In this document: piece after piece, positions 44,323-54,000 of the stretch
Numbering within the stretch: the stretch's first letter is position 1
Layout: the number at the start of each line of letters is the position of its first letter
NCBI GenBank assembly: GCA_012520655.1
Contig: JAAYNW010000019.1
Coordinates: forward strand, 1-64,000
Direction of reading: 5' to 3'
Length of the DNA: 64,000 nt
Source: Clostridiales bacterium
Lineage (GTDB): Bacteria > Bacillota > Clostridia > Lachnospirales > Lachnospiraceae
Program-made: the position numbers and the translations under genes
Notes under the pieces: generated by a model
Databases searched by the model: none
Seen by the model: only the letters and a program-made list of their open reading frames with translations
Told to the model about the DNA's origin: nothing

Positions 44323-44458
44323 TGTTAAGTAACAAAAAACCTATAACACGAGCATTATAGTTAGTATTATTAGGTAATATGAATAAAAACTAAAGGTGAT
44401 AAAATAAAAAATATACAAATTGCTAATATACTATTGCTAAACCATAACAAATGTGTTA
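44323..44458. promoter_or_regulatory. Regulatory region of the second half-locus with two TGTTA/TAACA repeats
   Basis: The 309 bases between 44202 and 44511 contain no gene. TGTTA-AG-TAACA at 44323-44334 and TAACA-AATG-TGTTA at 44445-44458 are inverted repeats about 122 bases apart. Between them ATTGCTAA occurs twice (44419-44426 and 44433-44440). The layout suggests operators flanking the promoter of the lacI-type gene and its operon. I see no clear -35/-10 pair in the AT-rich stretch. Confidence 0.5.
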
Positions 44459-44510
44459 AGTTATATACATCAAATGTAAGCTAACAAATAAGATAAGAAG
44501 GAGATAGGAT

Positions 44511-45521
44511 ATGGCAGTCCAAAAAGCAATATCCATGCAGAACATAGCCGATGAATTGGGAATCAGTAAAGTGACGGTTTCCAAGGCTCTGAATGGTAAA
44601 GATGGTGTAAGCGATGAGTTGAAAGATAAGATTTTTCAAGTTGCAGAGCAATATGGTTATGTCCTTCCTGATTACGGGCAGAGAAAGACGAGGAAGATTG
44701 GCGTTATTATGAGCGACCGCTTTACCTCCATGTCGGATAGCGGGAAGTTCTATATAGGAATGTATGAAAGAATCTTAAGTGAACTAAGAAAAGTATCATG
44801 CTCCAGCGTTATGATCACTCCTAACAGAAACAGCCTTATGAGCGATCTGGAGACGATTGAAAAAAAAGGAATGTTCGATGGAATCATTCTTCTGGGAATT
44901 CTGGATCACGTTGTCAGGGACAAAGTGGATTCGATTGAGCTCCCCAAGGTATATGTGGATGTCTATGACGAAACGCATAAGTCAGATTCCGTAGTAACAG
45001 AAAACATTTACAGTACTTATGAGATGACGGAATATCTCATACAGATGGGGCATAAGGACATCGGTTTTGTCGGTACGGTAGGAGCGACCACCAGTATAAC
45101 GGATCGTTATCTGGGATATATGAGAGCGCTTATGGAACAGAGGATTGCACTTCATCCCGAATGGCTGATACCGGATAGAAATATGGAAGGTGAAGCAATA
45201 GAGCTTAAGCTTCCGGAAACACTCCCCAGTGCTTTTTTATGTAACTGTGATGAAACTGCATTCCGTTTGGTGAGGGTTTTAAAAGAAAGAAAGCTCCGGG
45301 TGCCGGAGGATATTTCCATTGTAGGTTTCGATAATGATATTTATGCGGAACTTTGTGAGCCCCAGCTGACAACGGTTGCAGTCAATATGGAAGAAATAGG
45401 AAAGGTAGTAGCAAAGCGGATTGTCAGACGCATGGATAATCCTAACAAAAAGGGCGGAGAAGTTTACCGCGTAGTAGGGAAAAATATCTTCCGGGATTCT
45501 GTCAGAGATTTGAATAAATGA
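44511..45521 (+). CDS. LacI-family transcriptional regulator
   Basis: A 336-residue repressor-type protein with an N-terminal LacI HTH (SMQNIADELGISKVTVSKAL) and hinge, then a periplasmic-binding-protein-like sensor domain (about residues 62-330, IGVIMSDRFTSMS, GFVGTVGATTSITDRYLGYM, SIVGFDNDIYAELCEPQLTT). It is 39 bases upstream of the second importer and probably controls the operon through 59625. The ligand is probably a sugar from the transported glycan. Confidence 0.93.
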   Translation: MAVQKAISMQNIADELGISKVTVSKALNGKDGVSDELKDKIFQVAEQYGYVLPDYGQRKTRKIGVIMSDRFTSMSDSGKFYIGMYERILSELRKVSCSSVMITPNRNSLMSDLETIEKKGMFDGIILLGILDHVVRDKVDSIELPKVYVDVYDETHKSDSVVTENIYSTYEMTEYLIQMGHKDIGFVGTVGATTSITDRYLGYMRALMEQRIALHPEWLIPDRNMEGEAIELKLPETLPSAFLCNCDETAFRLVRVLKERKLRVPEDISIVGFDNDIYAELCEPQLTTVAVNMEEIGKVVAKRIVRRMDNPNKKGGEVYRVVGKNIFRDSVRDLNK

Positions 45522-45560
45522 AATCACAGTTATTGAATTAATCAAAGGAGGAGAAAATAA

Positions 45561-46520
45561 GTGAAAAATGAAGGCGTTCGGACAAAACGAAAAAAGAGGC
45601 GTTGGACAAAAAATGATACAGAGCTTTCGATGCTAGCGCTGCCTACCACGGTGTGGTATGTACTTTTCTGTTTTTTGCCGATGTTCGGACTTATTATTGC
45701 ATTCAAAAATTATAAGATTACGGGCGGAAAGAACTTTATATATAACGTTATTCACAGCGAATGGGCGGGATTCAAGAACTTTGAGTTCTTAATTAAATCC
45801 AACGATTTGTTTATCATACTGCGCAATACCATTTTATATAATTTTACCTTTATCGTGGTGGGAATGTTTTTTTCGGTAGGCATGGCTATTATGATAAATC
45901 TGCTCCACAGCAAAAGAAAATCAAAGGTTTATCAGACATTGATGTTTTTTCCATATTTTATGTCATGGGTTGTCGTAGCCTATTTTCTGGATGCGTTTTT
46001 AAACCAAAATAACGGATTTATAAACGGATTAATCAAGGATGCGGGCAATACGCCGGTTCAATGGTATATGAAAGCAGAAGTATGGCCGTTTATCTTAATA
46101 TTTATGTACTTGTGGAAATCTACGGGCTACAACATGATAATCTATCTGTCCGGCATTACGGGAATAGATACCACCCTGTATGAAGCAGCGGTTGTAGACG
46201 GCGCAAGCAAGGGCCAGCAAGTATGGTATATTACACTGCCTTGCCTAAAAAACGTTATTATAATGATGTTCATCCTGAATGTGGGAAAGATTTTTTATTC
46301 GGATTTCGGATTGTTCTATCAACTTTCGCAGGGAGCCGGCGGTTCCATCTTCAATGCGACGGCTACCATCGATACATATGTGTTTAACGCGCTCCAGTCA
46401 GCTACTCCTATCGGAATGACATCGGCGGCTACATTCTTCCAATCGGTAGCGTGCTGTATCACCATTCTTGTGACAAATTCCATTGTTAAAAAGATTGACG
46501 CTGACAGCGCTATTATATAG
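45561..46520 (+). CDS. Sugar ABC transporter permease, LplB/YteP type
   Basis: A 319-residue CUT1 permease of the LplB subgroup, recognised by MLALPTTVWYVLFCFLPMFG with IIAFKNYKITGGKNF. It has six membrane helices and the EAA loop TTLYEAAVVDGASKGQQVWY. The start is GTG 45561 after AAAGGAGGAGAAAATAA. It pairs with the next permease. This subgroup usually imports large oligosaccharides, which fits import of intact glycans. Confidence 0.93.
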   Translation: MKNEGVRTKRKKRRWTKNDTELSMLALPTTVWYVLFCFLPMFGLIIAFKNYKITGGKNFIYNVIHSEWAGFKNFEFLIKSNDLFIILRNTILYNFTFIVVGMFFSVGMAIMINLLHSKRKSKVYQTLMFFPYFMSWVVVAYFLDAFLNQNNGFINGLIKDAGNTPVQWYMKAEVWPFILIFMYLWKSTGYNMIIYLSGITGIDTTLYEAAVVDGASKGQQVWYITLPCLKNVIIMMFILNVGKIFYSDFGLFYQLSQGAGGSIFNATATIDTYVFNALQSATPIGMTSAATFFQSVACCITILVTNSIVKKIDADSAII

Positions 46521-46536
46521 AAAGGAGGAATGGAAT

Positions 46537-47463
46537 ATGGAAAAAAATAAAGCGGCAGAAGGTACGTCTTCCAGATTAAACATGATTTCCGGGAGAACAA
46601 ATGTATTCTTTAATATTATTTTTACAATAGTCGCCTTGATGTGTATTATACCGGTTGTGTTTATATTTATCATATCCATTTCGTCCGAGCAGTCTATCAA
46701 GATGAACGGATATCGTTTCATACCGGAAACTTATTCTGTGGATTCCTATCTGTTTCTGTTCAGAGAAGGAGAAACAATAGTACACGCTCTCGGAATATCC
46801 ATTCTCGTTACGGTAGTCGGTACGATTTTGGGCGTAGCGCTTACGACTTTGATGGGATATGTTCTTTCGAGAAGTGATTACAAATTAAAAGGCTTTCTTA
46901 CAATGGTCGTATTTATTCCGATGATTTTTAACGGCGGTATGATTTCCTCTTACGTGGTTAATACCCAATTTATGCACTTGAAGGATTCTATATGGGCACT
47001 GATTCTCCCGCTGTGCGTTTCTTCGTTTAACGTAATTATATGTAAGACTTTTTTTAAGACCAATATTCCCGATTCGATTATCGAGTCCGCGCAGATTGAC
47101 GGTGCCTCCCAATTTACTATTTTTGGAAAGGTTGCTCTGCCGTTGTCCAAACCTTTGCTGGCTACAATCGCATTGTTTTTGACATTCGGTTATTGGAATG
47201 ACTGGTTTCAATCTTCTTTGTATATTACCAATACGAAGCTGTTTTCCCTGCAGGCCCTTTTGGATCACGTACAGAGAAATATTCAGATGATGGCAAGTAA
47301 TCCGGCTTTGGGAGTAACGATGCAGCAATACCGGAACGCCATGCCGAAGGAAGGCGCGAGAATGGCGATGGCGATTATCATTATCGTTCCGATTGCATGT
47401 ACCTATCCGTTTTTCCAGAAATATTTTATTTCCGGTTTAACGGTAGGAGCTGTAAAAGGTTAA
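46537..47463 (+). CDS. Sugar ABC transporter permease, LplC/YtcP type
   Basis: A permease of about 308 residues, the partner of the LplB-type protein. The EAA loop is PDSIIESAQIDGASQFTIFG, and the C-terminal PFFQKYFISGLTVGAVKG is typical. ATG 46537 follows GAAAGGAGGAATGGAAT; an in-frame upstream start at 46483 would overlap the previous gene with no site. Six membrane segments are visible. Confidence 0.93.
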   Translation: MEKNKAAEGTSSRLNMISGRTNVFFNIIFTIVALMCIIPVVFIFIISISSEQSIKMNGYRFIPETYSVDSYLFLFREGETIVHALGISILVTVVGTILGVALTTLMGYVLSRSDYKLKGFLTMVVFIPMIFNGGMISSYVVNTQFMHLKDSIWALILPLCVSSFNVIICKTFFKTNIPDSIIESAQIDGASQFTIFGKVALPLSKPLLATIALFLTFGYWNDWFQSSLYITNTKLFSLQALLDHVQRNIQMMASNPALGVTMQQYRNAMPKEGARMAMAIIIIVPIACTYPFFQKYFISGLTVGAVKG

Positions 47464-47469
47464 TTGTTT

Positions 47470-47484
47470 TTGAAAACGCTTGCG
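47470..47484 (+). promoter_or_regulatory. cre-like site between permease and binding-protein genes
   Basis: TTGAAAACGCTTGCG matches the catabolite-responsive consensus WTGNAANCGNWNNCW at every fixed position but the last. It is also part of the near-perfect palindrome AAAACGC-TT-GCGTTTT (47473-47488). CcpA or the local LacI-family protein could bind it. It lies 78 bases upstream of the binding-protein gene. Confidence 0.5.
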
Positions 47485-47489
47485 TTTTA

Positions 47490-47518
47490 GTTTCAGGAAG
47501 CAAAAGCCTTCCTGAAAC
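47490..47518 (+). promoter_or_regulatory. Intercistronic stem-loop before the second binding-protein gene
   Basis: GTTTCAGGAAG (47490-47500) and CTTCCTGAAAC (47508-47518) form a perfect 11-bp stem with a 7-base loop and no T-run after it. It may protect the 5' end of a processed binding-protein mRNA or cause partial termination. Confidence 0.65.
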
Positions 47519-47561
47519 AAACACTTTTAAAATATAAAAGTAAAAGAAAAGGAGAGGTTGT

Positions 47562-49064
47562 ATGAAAAAGAGATTTGTAGCAATGTTAATGGCGTGTGTT
47601 ATGGGAACCGGCCTTCTTGCAGGATGCGGAAGTTCAAACAACGCGCAAACGGACAGCAGCGCTGCGGCTGCCGACACAGCGGAAACGAGTAAAGAGCCTG
47701 TAGCAGAAGAAGCGGAAAGCAATAACGGTGAAGTTGTTACGCTGAAATGGATTCAGGTAGGAAATGGAATGCCTACGAATTATGATGCGTGGTTAACACA
47801 GATTAACCCTTATCTGGAGGAGAAGATCGGTGTTAATCTGGATATGGAAATCGTACCTTGGGGTGACTGGGACAATCGCCGTAGCGTGATTGTTAACTCG
47901 GGAGAGGCATTCGACATTCTTTTTACAGATCAGACGAGATATAATGCTGAAGTGACAACGGGGGCATTCCTCGATTTGACAGACCTTTTAAAAACATCGG
48001 CACCGGATCTTTATTCGATGATTCCGGAGGATTACTGGCAGGCAGCTTCCATCGGCGGAAAAATATATGGAGTTCCTACTTATAAAGATAGTTCTATAAC
48101 AGAATATTTTATCTGGGATAAAGCGTTAGCTGACAAATATAATATAGATATCAATTCGGTAAAAGATTTTGCAACATTATATGATGCGCTCAAGACAATC
48201 AAGGAAGGCGAAGGAACAGCACCCTATTATATGTCGAAATCAGGTGCGGACTTCCTCGCAACAGCTTATTTTGATCAGCTCGGAGCAGGACTTTCCGCTC
48301 TCGGAATCAAATATGATGACGATACAAAAACTGTTGTGAACCCTTTGGAAGATGAAGATATTCTGAAAACCCTCGATATCATTCATAAAATGTACCAGGA
48401 GGGAATCATCAACGGCGATGCACCGACATCAGACGATGCAAATAAATACAGAACATTCTTTACGGCACAGGGATGGAGCGGAGCGGCAGCTTCCACATGG
48501 GGACCAAACAACGGAATCGATGATTGTGTAGCAGTACAGTATGGTGATACGGTAGTTTCCAACACATCGGTACGTGGTTCTTTGAATGCTATTTATTCAG
48601 GATGTGAACACCCTGACAAAGCTATTGCTCTTTTACAGCTTGTAAATACGGATTCCAAAGTACGTGACTGGTTATATTACGGTGTGGAAGGCGAGAACTT
48701 CAATTATACGGATGACGGTAAAGTTGAGAAATTGAATTCCGAATGGAGCATGGCAGGTTATACACAGGGTACTTTCTTCAACGTTTCTCAGCTTGCTGAC
48801 ACCGATGTAAATCAGTGGGATGAAGTAAAAGAGTTAAATGCAAATGCAAAACCTTCCGTTATGTTAGGTTTTGATATGGATACAAGCAGTGTAGAAACAG
48901 AATTAGCAAGCTGCCGTGCGGTATATGAGAAATACAAATCAGAGTTCTGGACAGGAGCAAGAGACCCCAGAGAATTAGTAGAAGTGATTAAGAGCGAACT
49001 GGATGCTGCGGGATGGGAGATAATTCGTGCTGAAGCTCAGAAACAGGTTGACGCTGCGAAATAA
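47562..49064 (+). CDS. Oligosaccharide-binding lipoprotein, LplA type
   Basis: A 500-residue extracellular binding protein. The signal peptide ends in the lipobox TGLLAGCGSS (lipidated Cys about residue 22), followed by an Ala/Ser/Glu-rich linker. The binding fold starts with VVTLKWIQVGNGMPTNYDAW. It has the size and C-terminal region of LplA-type proteins, which work with LplB/LplC permeases such as those just upstream. The ribosome binding site is AAAAGGAGAGGTTGT. The ligand is probably an oligosaccharide. Confidence 0.93.
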   Translation: MKKRFVAMLMACVMGTGLLAGCGSSNNAQTDSSAAAADTAETSKEPVAEEAESNNGEVVTLKWIQVGNGMPTNYDAWLTQINPYLEEKIGVNLDMEIVPWGDWDNRRSVIVNSGEAFDILFTDQTRYNAEVTTGAFLDLTDLLKTSAPDLYSMIPEDYWQAASIGGKIYGVPTYKDSSITEYFIWDKALADKYNIDINSVKDFATLYDALKTIKEGEGTAPYYMSKSGADFLATAYFDQLGAGLSALGIKYDDDTKTVVNPLEDEDILKTLDIIHKMYQEGIINGDAPTSDDANKYRTFFTAQGWSGAAASTWGPNNGIDDCVAVQYGDTVVSNTSVRGSLNAIYSGCEHPDKAIALLQLVNTDSKVRDWLYYGVEGENFNYTDDGKVEKLNSEWSMAGYTQGTFFNVSQLADTDVNQWDEVKELNANAKPSVMLGFDMDTSSVETELASCRAVYEKYKSEFWTGARDPRELVEVIKSELDAAGWEIIRAEAQKQVDAAK

Positions 49065-49114
49065 GATAATGTAAATAGATGGAACTCAAACAAATATGAA
49101 GATATAAATTATAG

Positions 49115-49154
49115 GAAAGGAGCATTTTCAAGAGCATCAGAGAATGCTCCTTTC
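49115..49154 (+). promoter_or_regulatory. Intercistronic stem-loop after the second binding-protein gene
   Basis: GAAAGGAGCATT (49115-49126) and AATGCTCCTTTC (49143-49154) form a perfect 12-bp stem around a 16-base loop. A run of A, not T, follows. The ATG at 49144 falls inside the right arm, which argues against it as a start for the next gene. Confidence 0.65.
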
Positions 49155-49173
49155 AAAAAATGCGAGGTATGAA

Positions 49174-51021
49174 ATGTATCTGCTTCCCGAACCTAAGAAA
49201 ATAATTGATAAAAAAGAGAAATGTTTTCTGCCGTATAATGGGATTATTACAATAATGCCCTCCTGCACAGACAAAGTATATGGATTCGCGCGGATATTGA
49301 AGGAAGATATCGCAGACAACCTGGGATTTAGCTACACGCTTACCAGAAACGGAGAAGAAAGTACAATAAGCCTTTCACAGGGTGGAGCGCTTGAAGGAGA
49401 GCATTATATTATAGAAATCGATGAAGGGAAGATACGAATTAAGGGCGGAGATGAAAGGGGAATTTTATATGGGATTCAGACACTGAGGCAGCTTCTTCGT
49501 TTGGAAGGAGCTTGTATCCCTTGCCTTCTTATAGAGGATTACCCTTCTCTTTTAAACAGAGGTTTTTTTCATGATATTACGAGAGGCAGAGTGCCGACGC
49601 TTCAATGGCTGAAGACATTGGCGGATATTCTGAGCTTCTATAAAATGAATCAGATGCAGCTTTACATAGAGCATAGCTTTCTTTTTCCGGAACTAAGCGA
49701 AATGTGGAGAGACGATACTCCGTTAAATGCGGATGAAATTATGGCGCTGGATGCTTACTGTATGGAAAGAGGCATAGAGCTGATTCCTTCTCTTTCAACT
49801 TTTGGGCATCTGTATAAACTGTTGAATACTAAGAAGTACAGACATCTTTGTGAACTTACACAGGCCGGAGAGGAGCCCTTTAGCTTCATTGACCGGATGG
49901 CGCATCATACGATAGATGTTTCCAATGAGGAAAGCTTATTGCTCGTTAAGAGAATGATTGCCGAGTTCATGTCTTTATTTTCTTCGAAGAAATTCAATAT
50001 CTGCGCGGATGAAACTTTCGATCTGGGAAAGGGAAGAAACAGAGAAAGAGCGAAAGAGGAAGGGGGCGCTACTCTGTATATGGACTATGTGGGAGAACTG
50101 TGTGAGTTCCTTGTTGAAAATGGGCGCATTCCAATGCTTTGGGGGGATGTTATGCTCTCGTTTCCCGAATTCGGGAGAAAGCTGCCGGAAGGGACGGTTT
50201 GCTTGAACTGGGGGTATGCTTATAATCAATCCGAAGATTCCACACGCATATATGCCGAAAATGGAGTTAGGCAATACGTATGCCCCGGTGTGGCAGGATG
50301 GAACCAGCTTGTGAATTTGCAGAGGAATTCTTATGAAAATATTTCAAGAATGTGCGGATATGCGACGAAATATAAAGCAGAAGGGATGCTTAATACGGAT
50401 TGGGGAGATTTCGGACATATTAATCATCCGGCTTTCAGCATACCGGGAATTATATACGGAGCGGTGGCTTCATGGAATGGGAGTATTCCGCCTTATAAAG
50501 AAATTAACAGAAATATTTCTTTATTGGAATATAAGGAATTCTCCGGCAAGCTATTGGACCTTGTGGGAGAGATGAGTGAACAGGAAAGCTTTGGTTGGGG
50601 AGATTTAATATATTGGAAGGAAAAGGGCGGAGGGCAAGGAACCGAACAAAGGGATAAGTTCCTTGCCGAAACGTCCGAACGAGTTATGAAGGCACCGGAG
50701 AAAAACAGGGAAATCGACAGGTGCGTACAACAACTTACAGCATGTATGAAATCTATGGACAGCAGCACGAGAAAACGTATATATCCGTATTTAGTGGCGG
50801 CGGAAGGAATGAAACTGTTCAATCGGATTGGTATGATTGTCGTACAGGCCGAGAGAGGATACTTTGTAGAAGAAATATTTCAAACTGCGGAGGAACTGGA
50901 AAAGTGGTATTATCAATATAGGCTTTTGTGGTACACTGTGAGCAGGGAATCGGAACTTTACCGCATTGGAGAGGTTATCTTCTGGTATTCCGATTATTTA
51001 AGGGATTTGAAACGATATTAG
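49174..51021 (+). CDS. GH20 beta-N-acetylhexosaminidase, cytoplasmic (second copy)
   Basis: A GH20 enzyme of about 615 residues with an N-terminal GH20b-like domain (about residues 1-115) and a TIM barrel. Motifs are the barrel entry RGFFHDITRGRVPTLQWLKT and the catalytic pair D279-E280 in ICADETFDLGKGR. I place the start at ATG 49174 (GCGAGG upstream), not ATG 49144, which sits in a hairpin arm. It has no signal peptide. It differs in sequence from the first GH20, so the two probably cleave different linkages or sugars (GlcNAc or GalNAc). Confidence 0.88.
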   Translation: MYLLPEPKKIIDKKEKCFLPYNGIITIMPSCTDKVYGFARILKEDIADNLGFSYTLTRNGEESTISLSQGGALEGEHYIIEIDEGKIRIKGGDERGILYGIQTLRQLLRLEGACIPCLLIEDYPSLLNRGFFHDITRGRVPTLQWLKTLADILSFYKMNQMQLYIEHSFLFPELSEMWRDDTPLNADEIMALDAYCMERGIELIPSLSTFGHLYKLLNTKKYRHLCELTQAGEEPFSFIDRMAHHTIDVSNEESLLLVKRMIAEFMSLFSSKKFNICADETFDLGKGRNRERAKEEGGATLYMDYVGELCEFLVENGRIPMLWGDVMLSFPEFGRKLPEGTVCLNWGYAYNQSEDSTRIYAENGVRQYVCPGVAGWNQLVNLQRNSYENISRMCGYATKYKAEGMLNTDWGDFGHINHPAFSIPGIIYGAVASWNGSIPPYKEINRNISLLEYKEFSGKLLDLVGEMSEQESFGWGDLIYWKEKGGGQGTEQRDKFLAETSERVMKAPEKNREIDRCVQQLTACMKSMDSSTRKRIYPYLVAAEGMKLFNRIGMIVVQAERGYFVEEIFQTAEELEKWYYQYRLLWYTVSRESELYRIGEVIFWYSDYLRDLKRY

Positions 51022-51035
51022 GAGGAAAAAACAAT

Positions 51036-54000
51036 ATGTGGTTTATTGATGAGAGAATACAGGTAATCTGTGATGAATTAAAGAAGTTAACGATTGTAAA
51101 AACTGCTCCCATAGAAAATATCCGTTATAAAAAAGGAAGATTTTTTTATCCGTCCGAAGCGGATAGCAGCAAAACTCCCTGGGAAGATTTCTCGCCGAAA
51201 ACGATGAAATGGTATGGGCCGGATAAACATTACTGGTTTAAAGCGGACTATACTGTTCCGGAAGAGTGGAATGGGAAAACGCTTCGCCTTCATGTGAAAA
51301 CGCAGATTGAGGAATGGGACGACGGAAAGAATCCTCAGTTTCTCTTATTTGTTAATAAACAAGAAATACAGGGACTGGATATGAACCATCGGACAGTTCA
51401 GATGACGAAGGATGCGGAAGCGGGAGAAGTCTGGGAGCTGGATATTCAGGCATATACGGGAACTTTGCATACAGAATTCGATATGATTATGGAAATGCAG
51501 CAGATGGATTTAAGAATCGAAAAGCTGTATTTTGATTTAATTGTTCCTCTGCAGGCGTTCAGCCGTATGGATAAAGACGATAAAATAAAAATGGATATAG
51601 AAACGGTGCTGAATGATGCGGTAAATCTTCTGGATTTACGAGCCCCTTATTCGGAGGCGTTTTATGAAAGCGTCGAAAAAGCGGATGCTTATCTGGAAAA
51701 AGCACTGTATGAAGATATGGTCGGCTATGATGAAGTAATCGCTACCTGTATCGGCCATACACACATTGATGTGGCTTGGTGGTGGACTGTAGAGCAGACG
51801 AGAGAAAAAGTGGGAAGAAGCTTTGCTACCGTGCTAAAGCTGATGGAAGAATATCCGAACTATAAGTTTATGTCCAGTCAGCCTCAGCTCTATGAATTCT
51901 TAAAGGAACGTTACCCGGGTTTATATTCCCGAATAAAAGAAAGAGTAAAAGAGGGACGTTGGGAACCGGAAGGCGGTATGTGGGTGGAAGCAGATACGAA
52001 TCTGACCTCAGGAGAATCTTTGGTGCGTCAGTTCTTATATGGCAAAAAATTCTTTAAAGAAGAGTTCGGAGTAGACTGTAAGGTATTGTGGCTGCCTGAT
52101 GTATTCGGATATTCGGGAGCGTTGCCACAAATCATGAAAAAAAGCGGCATTGAATATTTCATGACGACGAAGTTAGCATGGAATCAGATTGATAAGATAC
52201 CATACGATACCTTTTTCTGGAAAGGAATCGATGGGTCAACAGTATTTACTCATTTGATAACAACTCTCGGCGTAGGACAGAGCACTGATAAATTTTTCAC
52301 TACTTATAACGGAATGCTTCATCCCGATGCGATTATGGGTGGATGGAAAAGATACCAGAACAAAGAGATTAATAACGATATTCTAGTCGCATATGGTTAT
52401 GGAGACGGCGGCGGTGGTCCTACAAGAGAAATGCTGGAAACATCTATGAGGATGGAAAAGGGAATTAAAGGCATACCGAAGGTACGTCAGGAATTTGCCG
52501 GCACTTATTTCAAGGAACTGTTTGCGCGTGTGAAGGACAACCGTAGACTGCCTACTTGGGAAGGAGAATTGTATTTCGAATATCATAGAGGTACCTATAC
52601 CTCCATGGCGAGAAACAAACGATCCAACAGAAAGAGCGAGATTATGATGATGGATCTGGAACTGCTCAGTCTGCTCGCTTCATGGAAAGGCATTGCTTAT
52701 CCGAAAGAGAAAATAGATAAGATGTGGAAGGCAATTCTTCTCAATCAGTTCCATGATATCCTTCCGGGATCGTCCATTCACGAGGTATATGAGGTGACGA
52801 AAAAGGAATATGCGGAGTTGACCGCAGCCGGAAATGAGCTGTTGGAAGAACGGATGGAGGCGCTTGCCGGCGAAGGTAAAGCGATTACTGTGTTCAATAC
52901 GCTTGGCTTTAACAGGAACGATATCGTGCATTTGCCCAAAGGATGTGAAGGTGTGCTGAAAGATGAGGAAGGTCATATATATCCGATTCAGAAGACGGAG
53001 GAAGACTCGATTGCTTATCTGACGAATATTCCTTCCAAAGGCTTCAAGAGCTTTGAGCTGTCTGCGGAAGAAGTAAGAGGCAACCTCTTTGAGAGAACAG
53101 AAGGAAAGCTGGATACGCCTTATTATACGGTAGAGCTTGACTCTAATGGACTTTTCACTTCTATCTATGATAAGGGAAATCAAAGAGAGGTATTGAAAGA
53201 AGGAGGGAAAGGCAACCTCTTTGAGATGTATGAAGATAAACCTATTTATTACGATAATTGGGATATAGACATATATCATACGGAGAAAAGCTGGAAAGCG
53301 GAATCGCTTACAAGGATGGAATGGCAGGAAAACGGTCCGGTTTGTGTGATTCTCAATATAGAAAGGGCAATAAGTAATTCGGTAATTAAGCAGAAGATAT
53401 ATTTTTATGCGGACAGCCCGAGAATTGACTTCGAAACGTATGTGGATTGGAAAGAGCACCAGCATCTTCTGAAAGTTCACTTCCCTGTAGATATTCATAC
53501 GGATGAAGCGGCATTTGATATTCAGTTCGGAAATCTTACGAGAAAGATTCATACGAATACGAGCTGGGACATGGCGCGTTTCGAGTCCTGCGGACAAAAA
53601 TGGATGGATTTTTCGGAGGGACATTATGGTATCAGCTTGTTAAACGATTGTAAGTACGGACATTCCGTAAAGGATTCTACCATAACGCTGACGCTGATCA
53701 AATCGGGCATCGAACCGAATCCGGTAACGGATCAGGAGGAGCATTTCTTTACTTATTCCTTATATCCGCATGCAGGAAATTTAAGAGAGTGCGATACTGT
53801 GAAAGAAAGCTATAATTTAAATGTGCCGCTTCTTGCGCTGGCAGCAGGGACGCCGGGACGACAGGAGTCGCTTTTGTCTGTGGATGCTCCGAATATAATT
53901 ATAGAAACGGTTAAAGAGTCAGAAGACGGGGAAGGAATAATTGTCCGTATGTATGAATACGAAAATACCAAAACCCATGCGGCAGTTACTTTGGGCATGG

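Noticed and set aside
52680-53624. Long open frame (314 codons) on the minus strand inside the GH38 gene
   Set aside because: It lies fully antisense to a well-supported alpha-mannosidase, has no ribosome binding site and its product is an Arg/Phe/Ile-rich sequence with no recognisable motif.
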